Shown here in pieces: positions 1-5,638 of a DNA stretch of 5,676 nt. Source of the stretch: JANXQG01 sp037147235 (GTDB lineage Bacteria; Planctomycetota; Planctomycetia; Pirellulales; Thermoguttaceae); assembly GCA_037147235.1 (NCBI GenBank), contig JBAWVO010000374.1, positions 1 through 5,676 of the forward strand, written 5' to 3'. The translations under genes were made by a program, and so were the position numbers. The notes beneath the pieces were generated by a model. The model did not search any database and was not told where the DNA came from. It was given only the letters and a program-made list of their open reading frames with translations. The number at the start of each line of letters is the position of its first letter. The stretch's first letter is position 1.

Positions 1-132
1 CTTTAATACCAATAGATTACAAGCCGTCAGCAAAGTGCGTTCCGGGAATCGCTGTGCCGAATACCTTCCAGCAATGCTCCTGAAACATTCCTGCCCTTTG
101 GACACCCAACCTGATTACTCCGGATACCCCAG

Positions 133-162
133 TTGTCTTTTTTGGCTTCCCGCGCGTAGAAT
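133..162 (+). promoter_or_regulatory. Weak sigma70-like promoter candidate
   Basis: TTGTCT (133-138) and TAGAAT (157-162) are separated by 18 bases. The -10 box matches TATAAT at 5 of 6 positions and the -35 box matches TTGACA at 4 of 6. Transcription would begin near 169, about 60 bases before the proposed ATG at 230. The rest of 1-229 shows no convincing gene on either strand. Promoter rules in planctomycete-like bacteria are poorly known, so this is only a candidate. Confidence 0.3.
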
Positions 163-229
163 GGTAGTGACGTCGGGTGCCATTCGCCTGACAATCTCTT
201 CTCGCCCTAGCTTTAGGAAAGGCATGTTC

Positions 230-916
230 ATGAACGCTCAGGAGAGTGTTAGCTGTTGCTCGACGGCGGCCGAGGAGTTCGACCATCACGAACAACGTAG
301 CGACGGATTGCGGGTTATCGAGAGCCTCTGCGGAGGATTGATACTGATTCGCGACACCCTGTATGCCCGGATTCACACCGACGTGGAACGCCGCATGGGT
401 GGGGACTCGATGATTTTTCCACTCTCGGGAGAGAAGTCGGAGCGGACGACAAAACAGGAGATTGAGATCTATCAAGTCGTCGTTGCGGCCGGCGCAGCAC
501 AATCCAAGGGCTATGTCACCGATGGGAACTGGTTTCTCGATTGGCTCACCCAACTTCGGCTGGGGGATGTTGACGGTAACAGTCGCGCAGCCCGCCGCAT
601 TAGCCATTATGTCGGCAAATCGGCCAGCGATCAGCGGCTTGCGTTCAGCAACGTCTTGACTGCGGCCCTGCCCGAGGCGAGCCGATCTCCGTTGGTCCTG
701 CTCCGGTTGGTTCCGGCGGCCGTGCAGATTTCCGCGGCACTGGCCTTTGGAAAGTCGGTCGATGCCCAGCACTGGCGGCACGATCAGACCGAAATCCTTC
801 CTTCGATTGCGGATTGCTATCGCTGTCACGGCAATCTCCTCGAAAACGGCGAGCAATGCATGACGTGCGGCAACCCGCTCTGGACCTATGAGTGGTTGAC
901 GAACACGGACGGATGA
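230..916 (+). CDS. Hypothetical protein with C-terminal four-cysteine zinc ribbon
   Basis: This encodes a 228-residue protein that I do not recognise. What can be seen is a C-terminal zinc-ribbon-like knuckle pair, C196-x2-C199 and C210-x2-C213, spaced by ten residues and followed by a short aromatic tail (PLWTYEWL). Residues 154-174 form a hydrophobic stretch interrupted by one Arg, more like a buried or amphipathic helix than a clear membrane span. There is a Cys-Cys pair near the N-terminus but no signal peptide. The start is ambiguous: in-frame ATGs lie at 224 and 230, both after AGGAAAGG (215-222). I chose 230 because AAGG then sits 7 bases upstream. The frame is open back to 35, but the leader-encoded residues look non-coding. 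The stop lies 95 bases before deoC, and the deoC gap has its own promoter candidate, so this gene is probably a separate unit. Zinc binding is inferred; a role in nucleic-acid or protein binding is possible but unproven. Confidence 0.7.
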   Translation: MNAQESVSCCSTAAEEFDHHEQRSDGLRVIESLCGGLILIRDTLYARIHTDVERRMGGDSMIFPLSGEKSERTTKQEIEIYQVVVAAGAAQSKGYVTDGNWFLDWLTQLRLGDVDGNSRAARRISHYVGKSASDQRLAFSNVLTAALPEASRSPLVLLRLVPAAVQISAALAFGKSVDAQHWRHDQTEILPSIADCYRCHGNLLENGEQCMTCGNPLWTYEWLTNTDG

Positions 917-934
917 GCATCCTAGATTCAGGCA

Positions 935-953
935 TGGTTGAATTTATCAACCA
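935..953. promoter_or_regulatory. Perfect inverted repeat, candidate operator upstream of deoC
   Basis: TGGTTGA (935-941) and TCAACCA (947-953) are exact reverse complements around an ATTTA centre. The palindrome overlaps the proposed -35 box (938-943) of the deoC promoter, which is where a repressor site would be expected. It could instead form a short hairpin ending transcription of the upstream gene, but no T-run follows, which argues against an intrinsic terminator. No regulator gene is present in the window, so the binding protein is unknown. Confidence 0.45.
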
Positions 954-966
954 AAAGTGCGATAAT
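938..966 (+). promoter_or_regulatory. Sigma70-like promoter candidate for the deoC-kinase-phosphatase operon
   Basis: TTGAAT (938-943) and GATAAT (961-966) are separated by 17 bases, the ideal spacing. The -10 box matches TATAAT at 5 of 6 positions and the -35 box matches TTGACA at 4 of 6. The predicted start near 973 leaves a leader of about 40 bases before the GTG at 1012. The region is more AT-rich than the flanking genes, as expected of a promoter. Confidence 0.45.
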
Positions 967-999
967 CCATCGGCATTTCGTTCTTGTGGTTTAAGCAAC

Positions 1000-1005
1000 A
1001 AGGAG
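1000..1005 (+). promoter_or_regulatory. Strong ribosome binding site fixing the deoC GTG start
   Basis: AAGGAG lies 6 bases before the GTG at 1012. The same frame is open with an upstream ATG at 892, but that start would overlap the previous gene and add residues not seen in the DeoC family. The SD sequence therefore decides for GTG 1012. Confidence 0.8.
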
Positions 1006-1011
1006 TCTGTC

Positions 1012-1710
1012 GTGAAATTGACTGTCGCACAATTGGCTCGGATGATCGACCTCAGCGCAGTTCGTGCCGAGGTGGAGATGGCGGAAGTCTGCCGCTTGGC
1101 CGACGTGGCCAAGCAGTACCGCTGCGTCTGCGCATTCGTGATGCCCTGCTACCTGCCGGAGTTAAAACACCTACTGGCCGACTCGCCCGATGTGGGCATC
1201 GGCGGGGTCGTTGGGTTTCCTTCGGGGTCAACCAGCACGGCCACCAAGGCGGCCGAAGCCCGCCAGCAGGTCGCCCAGGGCGCGACGGAACTGGACATGG
1301 TCATCAACGTCGGCATGCTTCGCTCCGGTCGCAATGAGTACGTCGCAGACGATATTCGCGCGGTGGTCGAGGCGGCCGCTGGATTGCCGGTCAAGGTGAT
1401 TTTGGAGGCCCATTACCTTTCCGACGAGCAGATCGTCCGGGCATGTGGGATCGCCCTTCACGCCGGGGCGGCCTTCGTGAAAACGGGGACCGGCTGGGCC
1501 TCGAGCGGGGCTACGCTGCACAACGTGGCACTGATGAAGTCGGCCGTGGGCGACAAAGCGCAAGTGAAAGCGGCCGGTGGAGTTCGCGACCTCGATACCG
1601 TGGTGGAGATGATCCGCCGCGGCGTCAGCCGTTTTGGGGTCGGCCTCGATTCGGGAATCCATATCCTCCAGCAGTGTGCCGCGCTGCCCGATGGTTCTGT
1701 TGAGGTGTAA
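1012..1710 (+). CDS. deoC: DeoC-family class I aldolase (deoxyribose-phosphate aldolase-like)
   Basis: A 232-residue cytosolic TIM-barrel aldolase. Characterised members cleave 2-deoxy-D-ribose 5-phosphate to glyceraldehyde 3-phosphate and acetaldehyde through a lysine Schiff base. The family motifs are in order: MIDLS near the N-terminus (residues 11-15), ELDMVINVG (93-101) with the acid D95, FVKTGTGW with Schiff-base lysine K157, and VKAAGGVR with second lysine K186. The spacing of D95, K157 and K186 fits short bacterial DeoC proteins, and the length is normal. Departures from typical members are EAHYL where ETxxL is usual, KTGTGW instead of KTSTGx, and GVGLDSG in the C-terminal loop that normally binds the phosphate with a G-T/A-S motif. 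These could mean a different phosphorylated substrate. It is first in a tight operon with a sugar kinase and a HAD phosphatase and begins with GTG after AAGGAG. The family call is firm; the deoxyribose-phosphate substrate is not. Confidence 0.9.
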   Translation: MKLTVAQLARMIDLSAVRAEVEMAEVCRLADVAKQYRCVCAFVMPCYLPELKHLLADSPDVGIGGVVGFPSGSTSTATKAAEARQQVAQGATELDMVINVGMLRSGRNEYVADDIRAVVEAAAGLPVKVILEAHYLSDEQIVRACGIALHAGAAFVKTGTGWASSGATLHNVALMKSAVGDKAQVKAAGGVRDLDTVVEMIRRGVSRFGVGLDSGIHILQQCAALPDGSVEV

Positions 1711-1725
1711 GAGGAGAGATCAAAC

Positions 1726-3252
1726 ATGCCCGATAAAATTTTGGCCTACGACCTGGGAACTGGCGGCAACAAGGCGTCGTTGTACGATGCCGAGGGGCAT
1801 TGCTTGGCGTCGGTCTTCGCTGCCTACGAGACCGAGTATCCGCAGGCCGGTTGGCACGAGCAGCGGCCGGCTGCCTGGTGGGATTCCGTGGTGCAGAGTA
1901 CCCGGCAGTTGTTGGCTAGCAGCGCGGCCGACCCACGGAGCATCGCCTGTCTGGCGATCTCGGGGCATAGCCTGGGGTGCGTTCCGCTGGCTGCCGACGG
2001 CCGCCTGCTTCGCCAGGCGACCCCGATATGGTCCGACAAACGGCCGGTCGCAGAGGCGGCCAGTTTCTTCCGCCGGATCGATGAAGCCCGCTGGTATCGG
2101 CTGACGGGCAACGGATTTCCGCCACCGCACTACACGGTCTTCAAGATTCTTTGGTATCGCGACCACGAACCGGAGATGTTTCGCGCGATCCATAAGATCG
2201 TCGGCACCAAGGACTACATCAACTACAAGCTGACCGGCCGCATGGCCACTGACTACTCCTACGCATCGGGGAGCGGCGTTTACGATCTGCTGGCGTGGGA
2301 TTACTGCGACGAGTTGCTGGCCGCAGCCGAATTGTCGCGGTCTTTGCTGCCGGAGATCGTACCCTCGCAGCAGATCCTCGGCCAACTCACTGCGGAGGCG
2401 GCTGAGGAGTTGGGCCTGCCGCAGCAGGTGCAGGTGGCTTGCGGCGGCGTGGACAATTCCTGCATGGCCCTGGGCGCACGCAACGTGGCGGAAGGTCGCG
2501 TCTATGCCTCGCTCGGCTCGTCGTCGTGGATTGCTGTCTCGTCCAGCCGCCCTTTGCTGGATGATACCGCCAGACCGTATGTGTTCAGCCACGTCGTTCC
2601 GGGCATGTTCACTTCGGCGGTGGCAATTTTCTCCAGCGGATCTTCGCTCAAGTGGGTCCGCGATCAGCTCTGCGCCAATCTGGCCAGCGAGGCCCGGGCC
2701 GCAGGCAAAGACCCCTACGATGCGATGACCGCGCTGGCCGAGCAATCGCCCGTCGGCGCCAAGGGACTTTTGTTCAACCCCAGCTTGGCGGGCGGTTCGT
2801 CGTTGGATGCCAGTCCGAATATCCGCGGGGCGTTGTTGGGCCTAGACCTGCGCCATACCCAGGCCGACGTGATCCGCGCGACCCTGGAGGGAATCGCCCT
2901 GAACCTGCGGCTGGTGCTCGACGAGTTGCGGCGACTGGGCCCGGTGGGCAACGAGATGGTGGTCGTGGGGGGAGGCAGCCGCAGTAAGCTCTGGCGGCAG
3001 ATCTTTGCCGATGCCTGGGAGATCGACATTCTCAAGACGAACATCGGCCAAGAAGCAGGATCCCTGGGCGCGGCGGCCGTGGCCGCAGTTGCGGCGGGAC
3101 TCTGGGACAATTTCAGCCGCATCGACGCCGTCCACGAGTTGCAGGAGCGTGCCGTGCCCTGCCCGGAGCATGTGCTGATCTACCGCCAACTCTTGCCCGT
3201 CTTCCGTCAAGCCGCCTCGGATCAATCGCGGCTCGCGGAGATGCGAAAGTAG
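1726..3252 (+). CDS. FGGY-family carbohydrate kinase, xylulokinase-like
   Basis: A 508-residue ATP-dependent sugar kinase of usual FGGY length, with two actin-like domains. Visible motifs are: the N-terminal ATP phosphate loop DLGTGGNK starting at D9; GHSLG (80-84), where xylulokinases carry the sugar-contacting GQMHG; PIWSDKR around W102 and D104; a match to FGGY signature 1 around K140 and W143 (FKILWYRDH); KDYINYKLTG from K162; the likely catalytic base D243 in GGVDNS; the GSSSW turn at 264-268; and the adenine-site glycines G415-G417 in VVVGGGSRSKLWRQ. A GAGGAG ribosome site (1711-1716) sits 9 bases before the ATG. The gap to deoC is 15 bases and to the next gene 10 bases. The likely role is to phosphorylate a sugar or polyol whose phosphate is cleaved by the neighbouring aldolase. 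Substituted sugar-site residues make D-xylulose uncertain; ribulose, deoxy-sugar or another ketose are alternatives. No xylose isomerase or transporter lies in the window. Confidence 0.9.
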   Translation: MPDKILAYDLGTGGNKASLYDAEGHCLASVFAAYETEYPQAGWHEQRPAAWWDSVVQSTRQLLASSAADPRSIACLAISGHSLGCVPLAADGRLLRQATPIWSDKRPVAEAASFFRRIDEARWYRLTGNGFPPPHYTVFKILWYRDHEPEMFRAIHKIVGTKDYINYKLTGRMATDYSYASGSGVYDLLAWDYCDELLAAAELSRSLLPEIVPSQQILGQLTAEAAEELGLPQQVQVACGGVDNSCMALGARNVAEGRVYASLGSSSWIAVSSSRPLLDDTARPYVFSHVVPGMFTSAVAIFSSGSSLKWVRDQLCANLASEARAAGKDPYDAMTALAEQSPVGAKGLLFNPSLAGGSSLDASPNIRGALLGLDLRHTQADVIRATLEGIALNLRLVLDELRRLGPVGNEMVVVGGGSRSKLWRQIFADAWEIDILKTNIGQEAGSLGAAAVAAVAAGLWDNFSRIDAVHELQERAVPCPEHVLIYRQLLPVFRQAASDQSRLAEMRK

Positions 3253-3262
3253 CAATAATAGC

Positions 3263-3922
3263 GTGGAAAATCACTCCGAAAATGTCCTCGTGTCGGATTT
3301 TGACGGTACGATGACCCACCGCGACTTCTTTAAGCTGGCCATCCAACAATTACTGCCGTCCGACGGTCCGAACTTCTGGGGCGAATACCGTGCCGGTCAG
3401 ATTACGCATTTCGAAGCCCTGCGGCGGTATTTTGCAGAAATTCGCGCCACGGAGGCTGAGGTACTCTCGGTCGTCGATCAGATGGAACTCGATCCCGGCT
3501 TGCCGCAAGCCGTGGCCGAGTTGCGGCAGGCTGGCTGGAAAGTGATCGTGACTTCGGCCGGCTGCGATTGGTATATCCGCCGCCTGCTGGCCCAAGCGGG
3601 CGTGGAGTTGGAAGTTCATTCCAATCCAGGTCGGTTTGTGTCCGGCCTGGGGCTGCAAATGAAAATGCCCGTCGGCTCGCCGTTCCTCTCGCCAACGCTT
3701 GGCGTCGATAAGGCCCTCGTCGTGCGGCACCACCTCGACCAAGGTCGGATCGTGGCCTTTGCCGGCGACGGGTTTCCCGACGAGGAAGCTGCTCTGCTGG
3801 TGCCGGGCAGCCTGCGGTTTGCTCGCAACGACCTGGCCAACGTACTCAAGCAGAAGGGCGAGCCATTCCAACCGTTTGAAAATTGGTCGCAGATCGCGCG
3901 GCAACTTTTATCCGTTGCGTAG
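3263..3922 (+). CDS. HAD-superfamily phosphatase, MtnX-like (subfamily IB)
   Basis: A 219-residue hydrolase with all four HAD motifs: DFDGT with nucleophile D12 and acid D14; VTSAG with T97/S98; K150 in GVDKA; and GDGFPDEEA with D169 and D173. The WGEYRAGQI segment and overall pattern resemble MtnX-like (2-hydroxy-3-keto-5-methylthiopentenyl-1-phosphate phosphatase) and phosphoserine-phosphatase-like enzymes. No methionine-salvage genes are nearby, so that reaction is not supported. Lying 10 bases after the sugar kinase, it more likely removes phosphate from an intermediate or by-product of the same pathway. The start is GTG with no good ribosome site; the nearest GGAG (3237-3240) is too far away, so translation may depend on ribosomes finishing the kinase. 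A later GTG at 3290 would remove part of the first catalytic strand and is rejected. The family is firm; the substrate is unknown. Confidence 0.85.
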   Translation: MENHSENVLVSDFDGTMTHRDFFKLAIQQLLPSDGPNFWGEYRAGQITHFEALRRYFAEIRATEAEVLSVVDQMELDPGLPQAVAELRQAGWKVIVTSAGCDWYIRRLLAQAGVELEVHSNPGRFVSGLGLQMKMPVGSPFLSPTLGVDKALVVRHHLDQGRIVAFAGDGFPDEEAALLVPGSLRFARNDLANVLKQKGEPFQPFENWSQIARQLLSVA

Positions 3923-4018
3923 CGACAGCAAGTTTGCGATTTGGAGTGCGATGGCTTGCCCAACAAGTGCGGAAGACGAAAGTAAAGTAGAGAGTGCCGG
4001 CCTAGCCCCGACTGCGGA

Positions 4019-4061
4019 CAACTCCTAACTCCCTAACTCCTAACTCCTAACTCCTAACTCC
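4019..4061. repeat. Heptanucleotide tandem repeat TAACTCC (x5 plus one degenerate)
   Basis: There are perfect units at 4026-4032, 4034-4040, 4041-4047, 4048-4054 and 4055-4061. A degenerate first unit, CAACTCC, lies at 4019-4025, and one extra C at 4033 breaks the register. The array ends 7 bases before the ATG of the next gene and takes the place where a ribosome binding site would be. Period 7 puts TAA in all three forward frames and TAG in all three reverse frames. The reverse strand (GGAGTTA) has six evenly spaced GG runs. The rest of the gap (3923-4018) shows no gene or clear promoter. Confidence 0.95.
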
Positions 4062-4068
4062 TTTCCCT

Positions 4069-5040
4069 ATGTCATTCCTCCTTGGTATCGACGAAGCGGG
4101 CTACGGGCCGAACTTGGGGCCGCTGGTCATCTCGGCCAGCCTCTGGGAAGTTCCGGAAGGAATCCGCGGCGATGCACTCCATGAGCGGCTGCAAACCGTG
4201 ATCGCGCCGGCGACCGTACGCGCAGCGAAAACCACAGACCAACGAGTTGTTATCGCCGACTCAAAGGTGCTTTATCAATCGGGCAAGGGACTCAAGCTGC
4301 TCGAACGCGGACTTTGGGCCGTTTGGAGCCTGCTCGATCAGAGACCGGCCGTCTGCGGTGACGTTTGGAAACTACTGACAGGCCCCGACGCCGAACCACG
4401 CCGCGAGGCTCTCTGCAATGGCATGGATCCCCTGCCGGCACCACGAGACTTCAATGCGGCGGAAATCGATCCGTTTCGGCCCCAGTTGTGCGAGGCACTG
4501 GCCCAGGCGGGTGTGCGATTCGTCAACCTGCAAAGCATCGCCATTTTTCCACGGGAGTTCAACGATACGGTTGACCGCAGCGATTCAAAGGGGGCGGCCC
4601 TTTCGCATTGGACCTTGCAACTCGTCGCCCGCATGATCGAGCCGCTGGGCAACGAGCCGATCTCGATCCTCTGCGACAAGCACGGCGGGCGGGATCGTTA
4701 TCTGCCGCTCTTGATGAACTGTTTTGCCGATCGATTCATTGAGGTTGTGAGCGAGGGGCGATTGAAGAGCATCTACCGCTTTGGGCCGGCCGAGCGGCGG
4801 GTGGAGATCGCTTTTCAGGCCAAAGGGGAATCCCATCTGCCGACCGCCCTGGCCTCGATGGCTTCAAAATATCTTCGCGAATTGGCCATGCACGCCTTCA
4901 ATGACTTCTGGCGTCAACAGGTCGCGAATCTCCAGCCTACGGCGGGTTACCCAGTCGATGCGAAGCGGTTCAAGGCGGACATCGCCGCTGCGCAGCAATT
5001 ACTTGACGTCGAGGATAGAATACTGTGGAGGAAAAAATAA
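4069..5040 (+). CDS. Divergent RNase HII/HIII-like ribonuclease H
   Basis: A 323-residue protein whose N-terminus, GIDEAGYGPNLGPLVISA, is the type 2 RNase H core start (D8, E9), followed by ADSK (D64). ILCDKHGGRDRY gives a third acid, D203, where HII has DGN. AKGESHLPTALASMASKY gives E254, aligned with the KGD of RNase HII and the KAES of RNase HIII. The likely metal site is D8-E9-D203-E254, the DEDE set of HIII rather than the DEDD of HII. The GRG (HII) or GKG (HIII) ribonucleotide-contact motif is replaced by GYG. It lacks the HIII N-terminal TATA-binding-protein-like domain and is much longer than HII because of an insertion of roughly 60-70 residues between DSK and D203. The family role is cleaving RNA in RNA/DNA hybrids during replication and repair; activity here is inferred. 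No ribosome site precedes the ATG, but no other in-frame start would keep D8 and E9. The stop abuts the next gene. Confidence 0.8.
   Translation: MSFLLGIDEAGYGPNLGPLVISASLWEVPEGIRGDALHERLQTVIAPATVRAAKTTDQRVVIADSKVLYQSGKGLKLLERGLWAVWSLLDQRPAVCGDVWKLLTGPDAEPRREALCNGMDPLPAPRDFNAAEIDPFRPQLCEALAQAGVRFVNLQSIAIFPREFNDTVDRSDSKGAALSHWTLQLVARMIEPLGNEPISILCDKHGGRDRYLPLLMNCFADRFIEVVSEGRLKSIYRFGPAERRVEIAFQAKGESHLPTALASMASKYLRELAMHAFNDFWRQQVANLQPTAGYPVDAKRFKADIAAAQQLLDVEDRILWRKK
5027..5032 (+). promoter_or_regulatory. Ribosome binding site for the sixA-like gene inside the nuclease gene
   Basis: GGAGGA lies within the last codons of the upstream gene, 8 bases before the ATG at 5041. The TAA of that gene (5038-5040) directly precedes the ATG, so the two genes are likely co-translated. 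Confidence 0.75.
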
Positions 5041-5535
5041 ATGAATCTGTTCATCATCCGTCATGCCTGGGCGGGCCAGCACGGCGACCCGGCCTATCCG
5101 GATGATTCACTCCGGCCTCTGACCGACGAGGGCCGCAAGCGATTCGCGCGAATGGTCGAGGTTCTGGTCCCCCGGGGGCTGACTCCGCAGTTGATTGTCA
5201 CCAGCCCCATGTTGCGGTGCGTGCAAACGGCCGAGATCCTTGCTGAGGCCCTTGGCAAGAAAACGAAGATTGTCCAACGGAAAGAGTTGCTCCCTGGCGG
5301 CGATCCAAAGCGTCTGTTGGCATGGACTCAAGAACAATGCTCTGGCCTGGAGCAGGTCGCTTGGGTGGGCCACGCCCCGGACGTCGGCTACCTGGTGGCC
5401 TCGCTGATCGGTTTAGAGAACGGCTGGCTGGATTTGAAGAAAGGGGCGGTCACCGCCACGGGATTTCCTCAATTGCCTGAATTTGGCTGCGGGGAACTTC
5501 AGTGGCTTGTGACAGCGAAAATTCTCGGCTTGTAG
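5041..5535 (+). CDS. sixA: SixA-like phosphohistidine phosphatase (histidine phosphatase superfamily)
   Basis: A 164-residue compact member of the histidine phosphatase (phosphoglycerate-mutase-like) superfamily. The RHA motif is at R7-H8-A9, with H8 the residue that takes the phosphate. R59 is in SPMLRCVQTAEIL and H111 is in WVGHAPDVG; these complete the R-H-R-H catalytic pocket. The length and the very early RHA motif match SixA, which in E. coli removes phosphate from a histidine of an HPt domain, as in ArcB. PLTDEGRKR (26-34) is another typical SixA stretch. It starts immediately after the nuclease stop codon with a strong ribosome site, so they share a transcript. No histidine kinase, HPt, polyphosphate or CHAD-domain gene is visible, so the partner is unknown. 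The small-molecule phosphatases of the superfamily are the main alternative. Confidence 0.85.
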   Translation: MNLFIIRHAWAGQHGDPAYPDDSLRPLTDEGRKRFARMVEVLVPRGLTPQLIVTSPMLRCVQTAEILAEALGKKTKIVQRKELLPGGDPKRLLAWTQEQCSGLEQVAWVGHAPDVGYLVASLIGLENGWLDLKKGAVTATGFPQLPEFGCGELQWLVTAKILGL

Positions 5536-5551
5536 TCATTGCCGGCTCACC

Positions 5552-5592
5552 GTAGGGTGGGTGAAGCATCGAACGGTGCGTTACGCGAACGG
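5552..5592. repeat. Possible fragment of a dispersed intergenic repeat
   Basis: GTAGGGTGGGT (5552-5562) and GGTGCGTTACGC (5575-5586) resemble the arms of short intergenic repeats of the type GTAGGGTG...GTTACGC scattered in many bacterial genomes. This is a comparison from memory. The seven-base word CGAACGG occurs twice, at 5570-5576 and 5586-5592. Only one copy of the whole block is in the window, so repetition cannot be shown here. Confidence 0.35.
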
Positions 5593-5638
5593 ATCTGGAA
5601 CAGCGGTAAGGACCGGCGCAGAAATAACTGTCATGTTT

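Noticed and set aside
206..217. Small hairpin CCTA/TAGG over the ribosome site of the first gene
   Set aside because: A 4-bp stem with a 4-base loop is too weak and too common by chance to call a regulatory element.
35..229. Extended N-terminus of the zinc-ribbon protein from ATG 35
   Set aside because: The encoded residues look non-coding, the stretch contains a promoter-like sequence, and a ribosome-site-like AGGAAAGG lies just before ATG 224/230.
17..856. Long open frame on the - strand opposite the zinc-ribbon gene
   Set aside because: It has no recognisable motif, no good ribosome site, and lies fully antisense to a + frame carrying a clear four-cysteine element and sensible codon use.
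892..1011. Extended N-terminus of the DeoC frame from ATG 892
   Set aside because: It would overlap the previous gene, cover the promoter and palindrome, and add 40 residues not seen in the family. AAGGAG before GTG 1012 gives a better start.
1720..2745. 341-residue open frame on the - strand opposite the FGGY kinase
   Set aside because: Long antisense frames are expected opposite GC-rich genes. The kinase motifs on the + strand are unambiguous and this translation resembles no family.
3263..3922. Methionine-salvage role (mtnX) for the HAD phosphatase
   Set aside because: No other methionine-salvage gene is present, and the tight link is to a sugar kinase and an aldolase. Family resemblance alone does not fix the substrate.
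3699..4028. Open frame overlapping the end of the phosphatase gene and the gap
   Set aside because: Most of it lies in an alternative frame of the phosphatase, with no ribosome site and no recognisable motif.
4019..4061. CRISPR array
   Set aside because: The units are 7 bases and directly tandem with no spacers, so this is a simple sequence repeat.
5545..5566. Intrinsic terminator after the sixA-like gene
   Set aside because: TCACC/GGTGA can pair, but the stem is short and no T-run follows.
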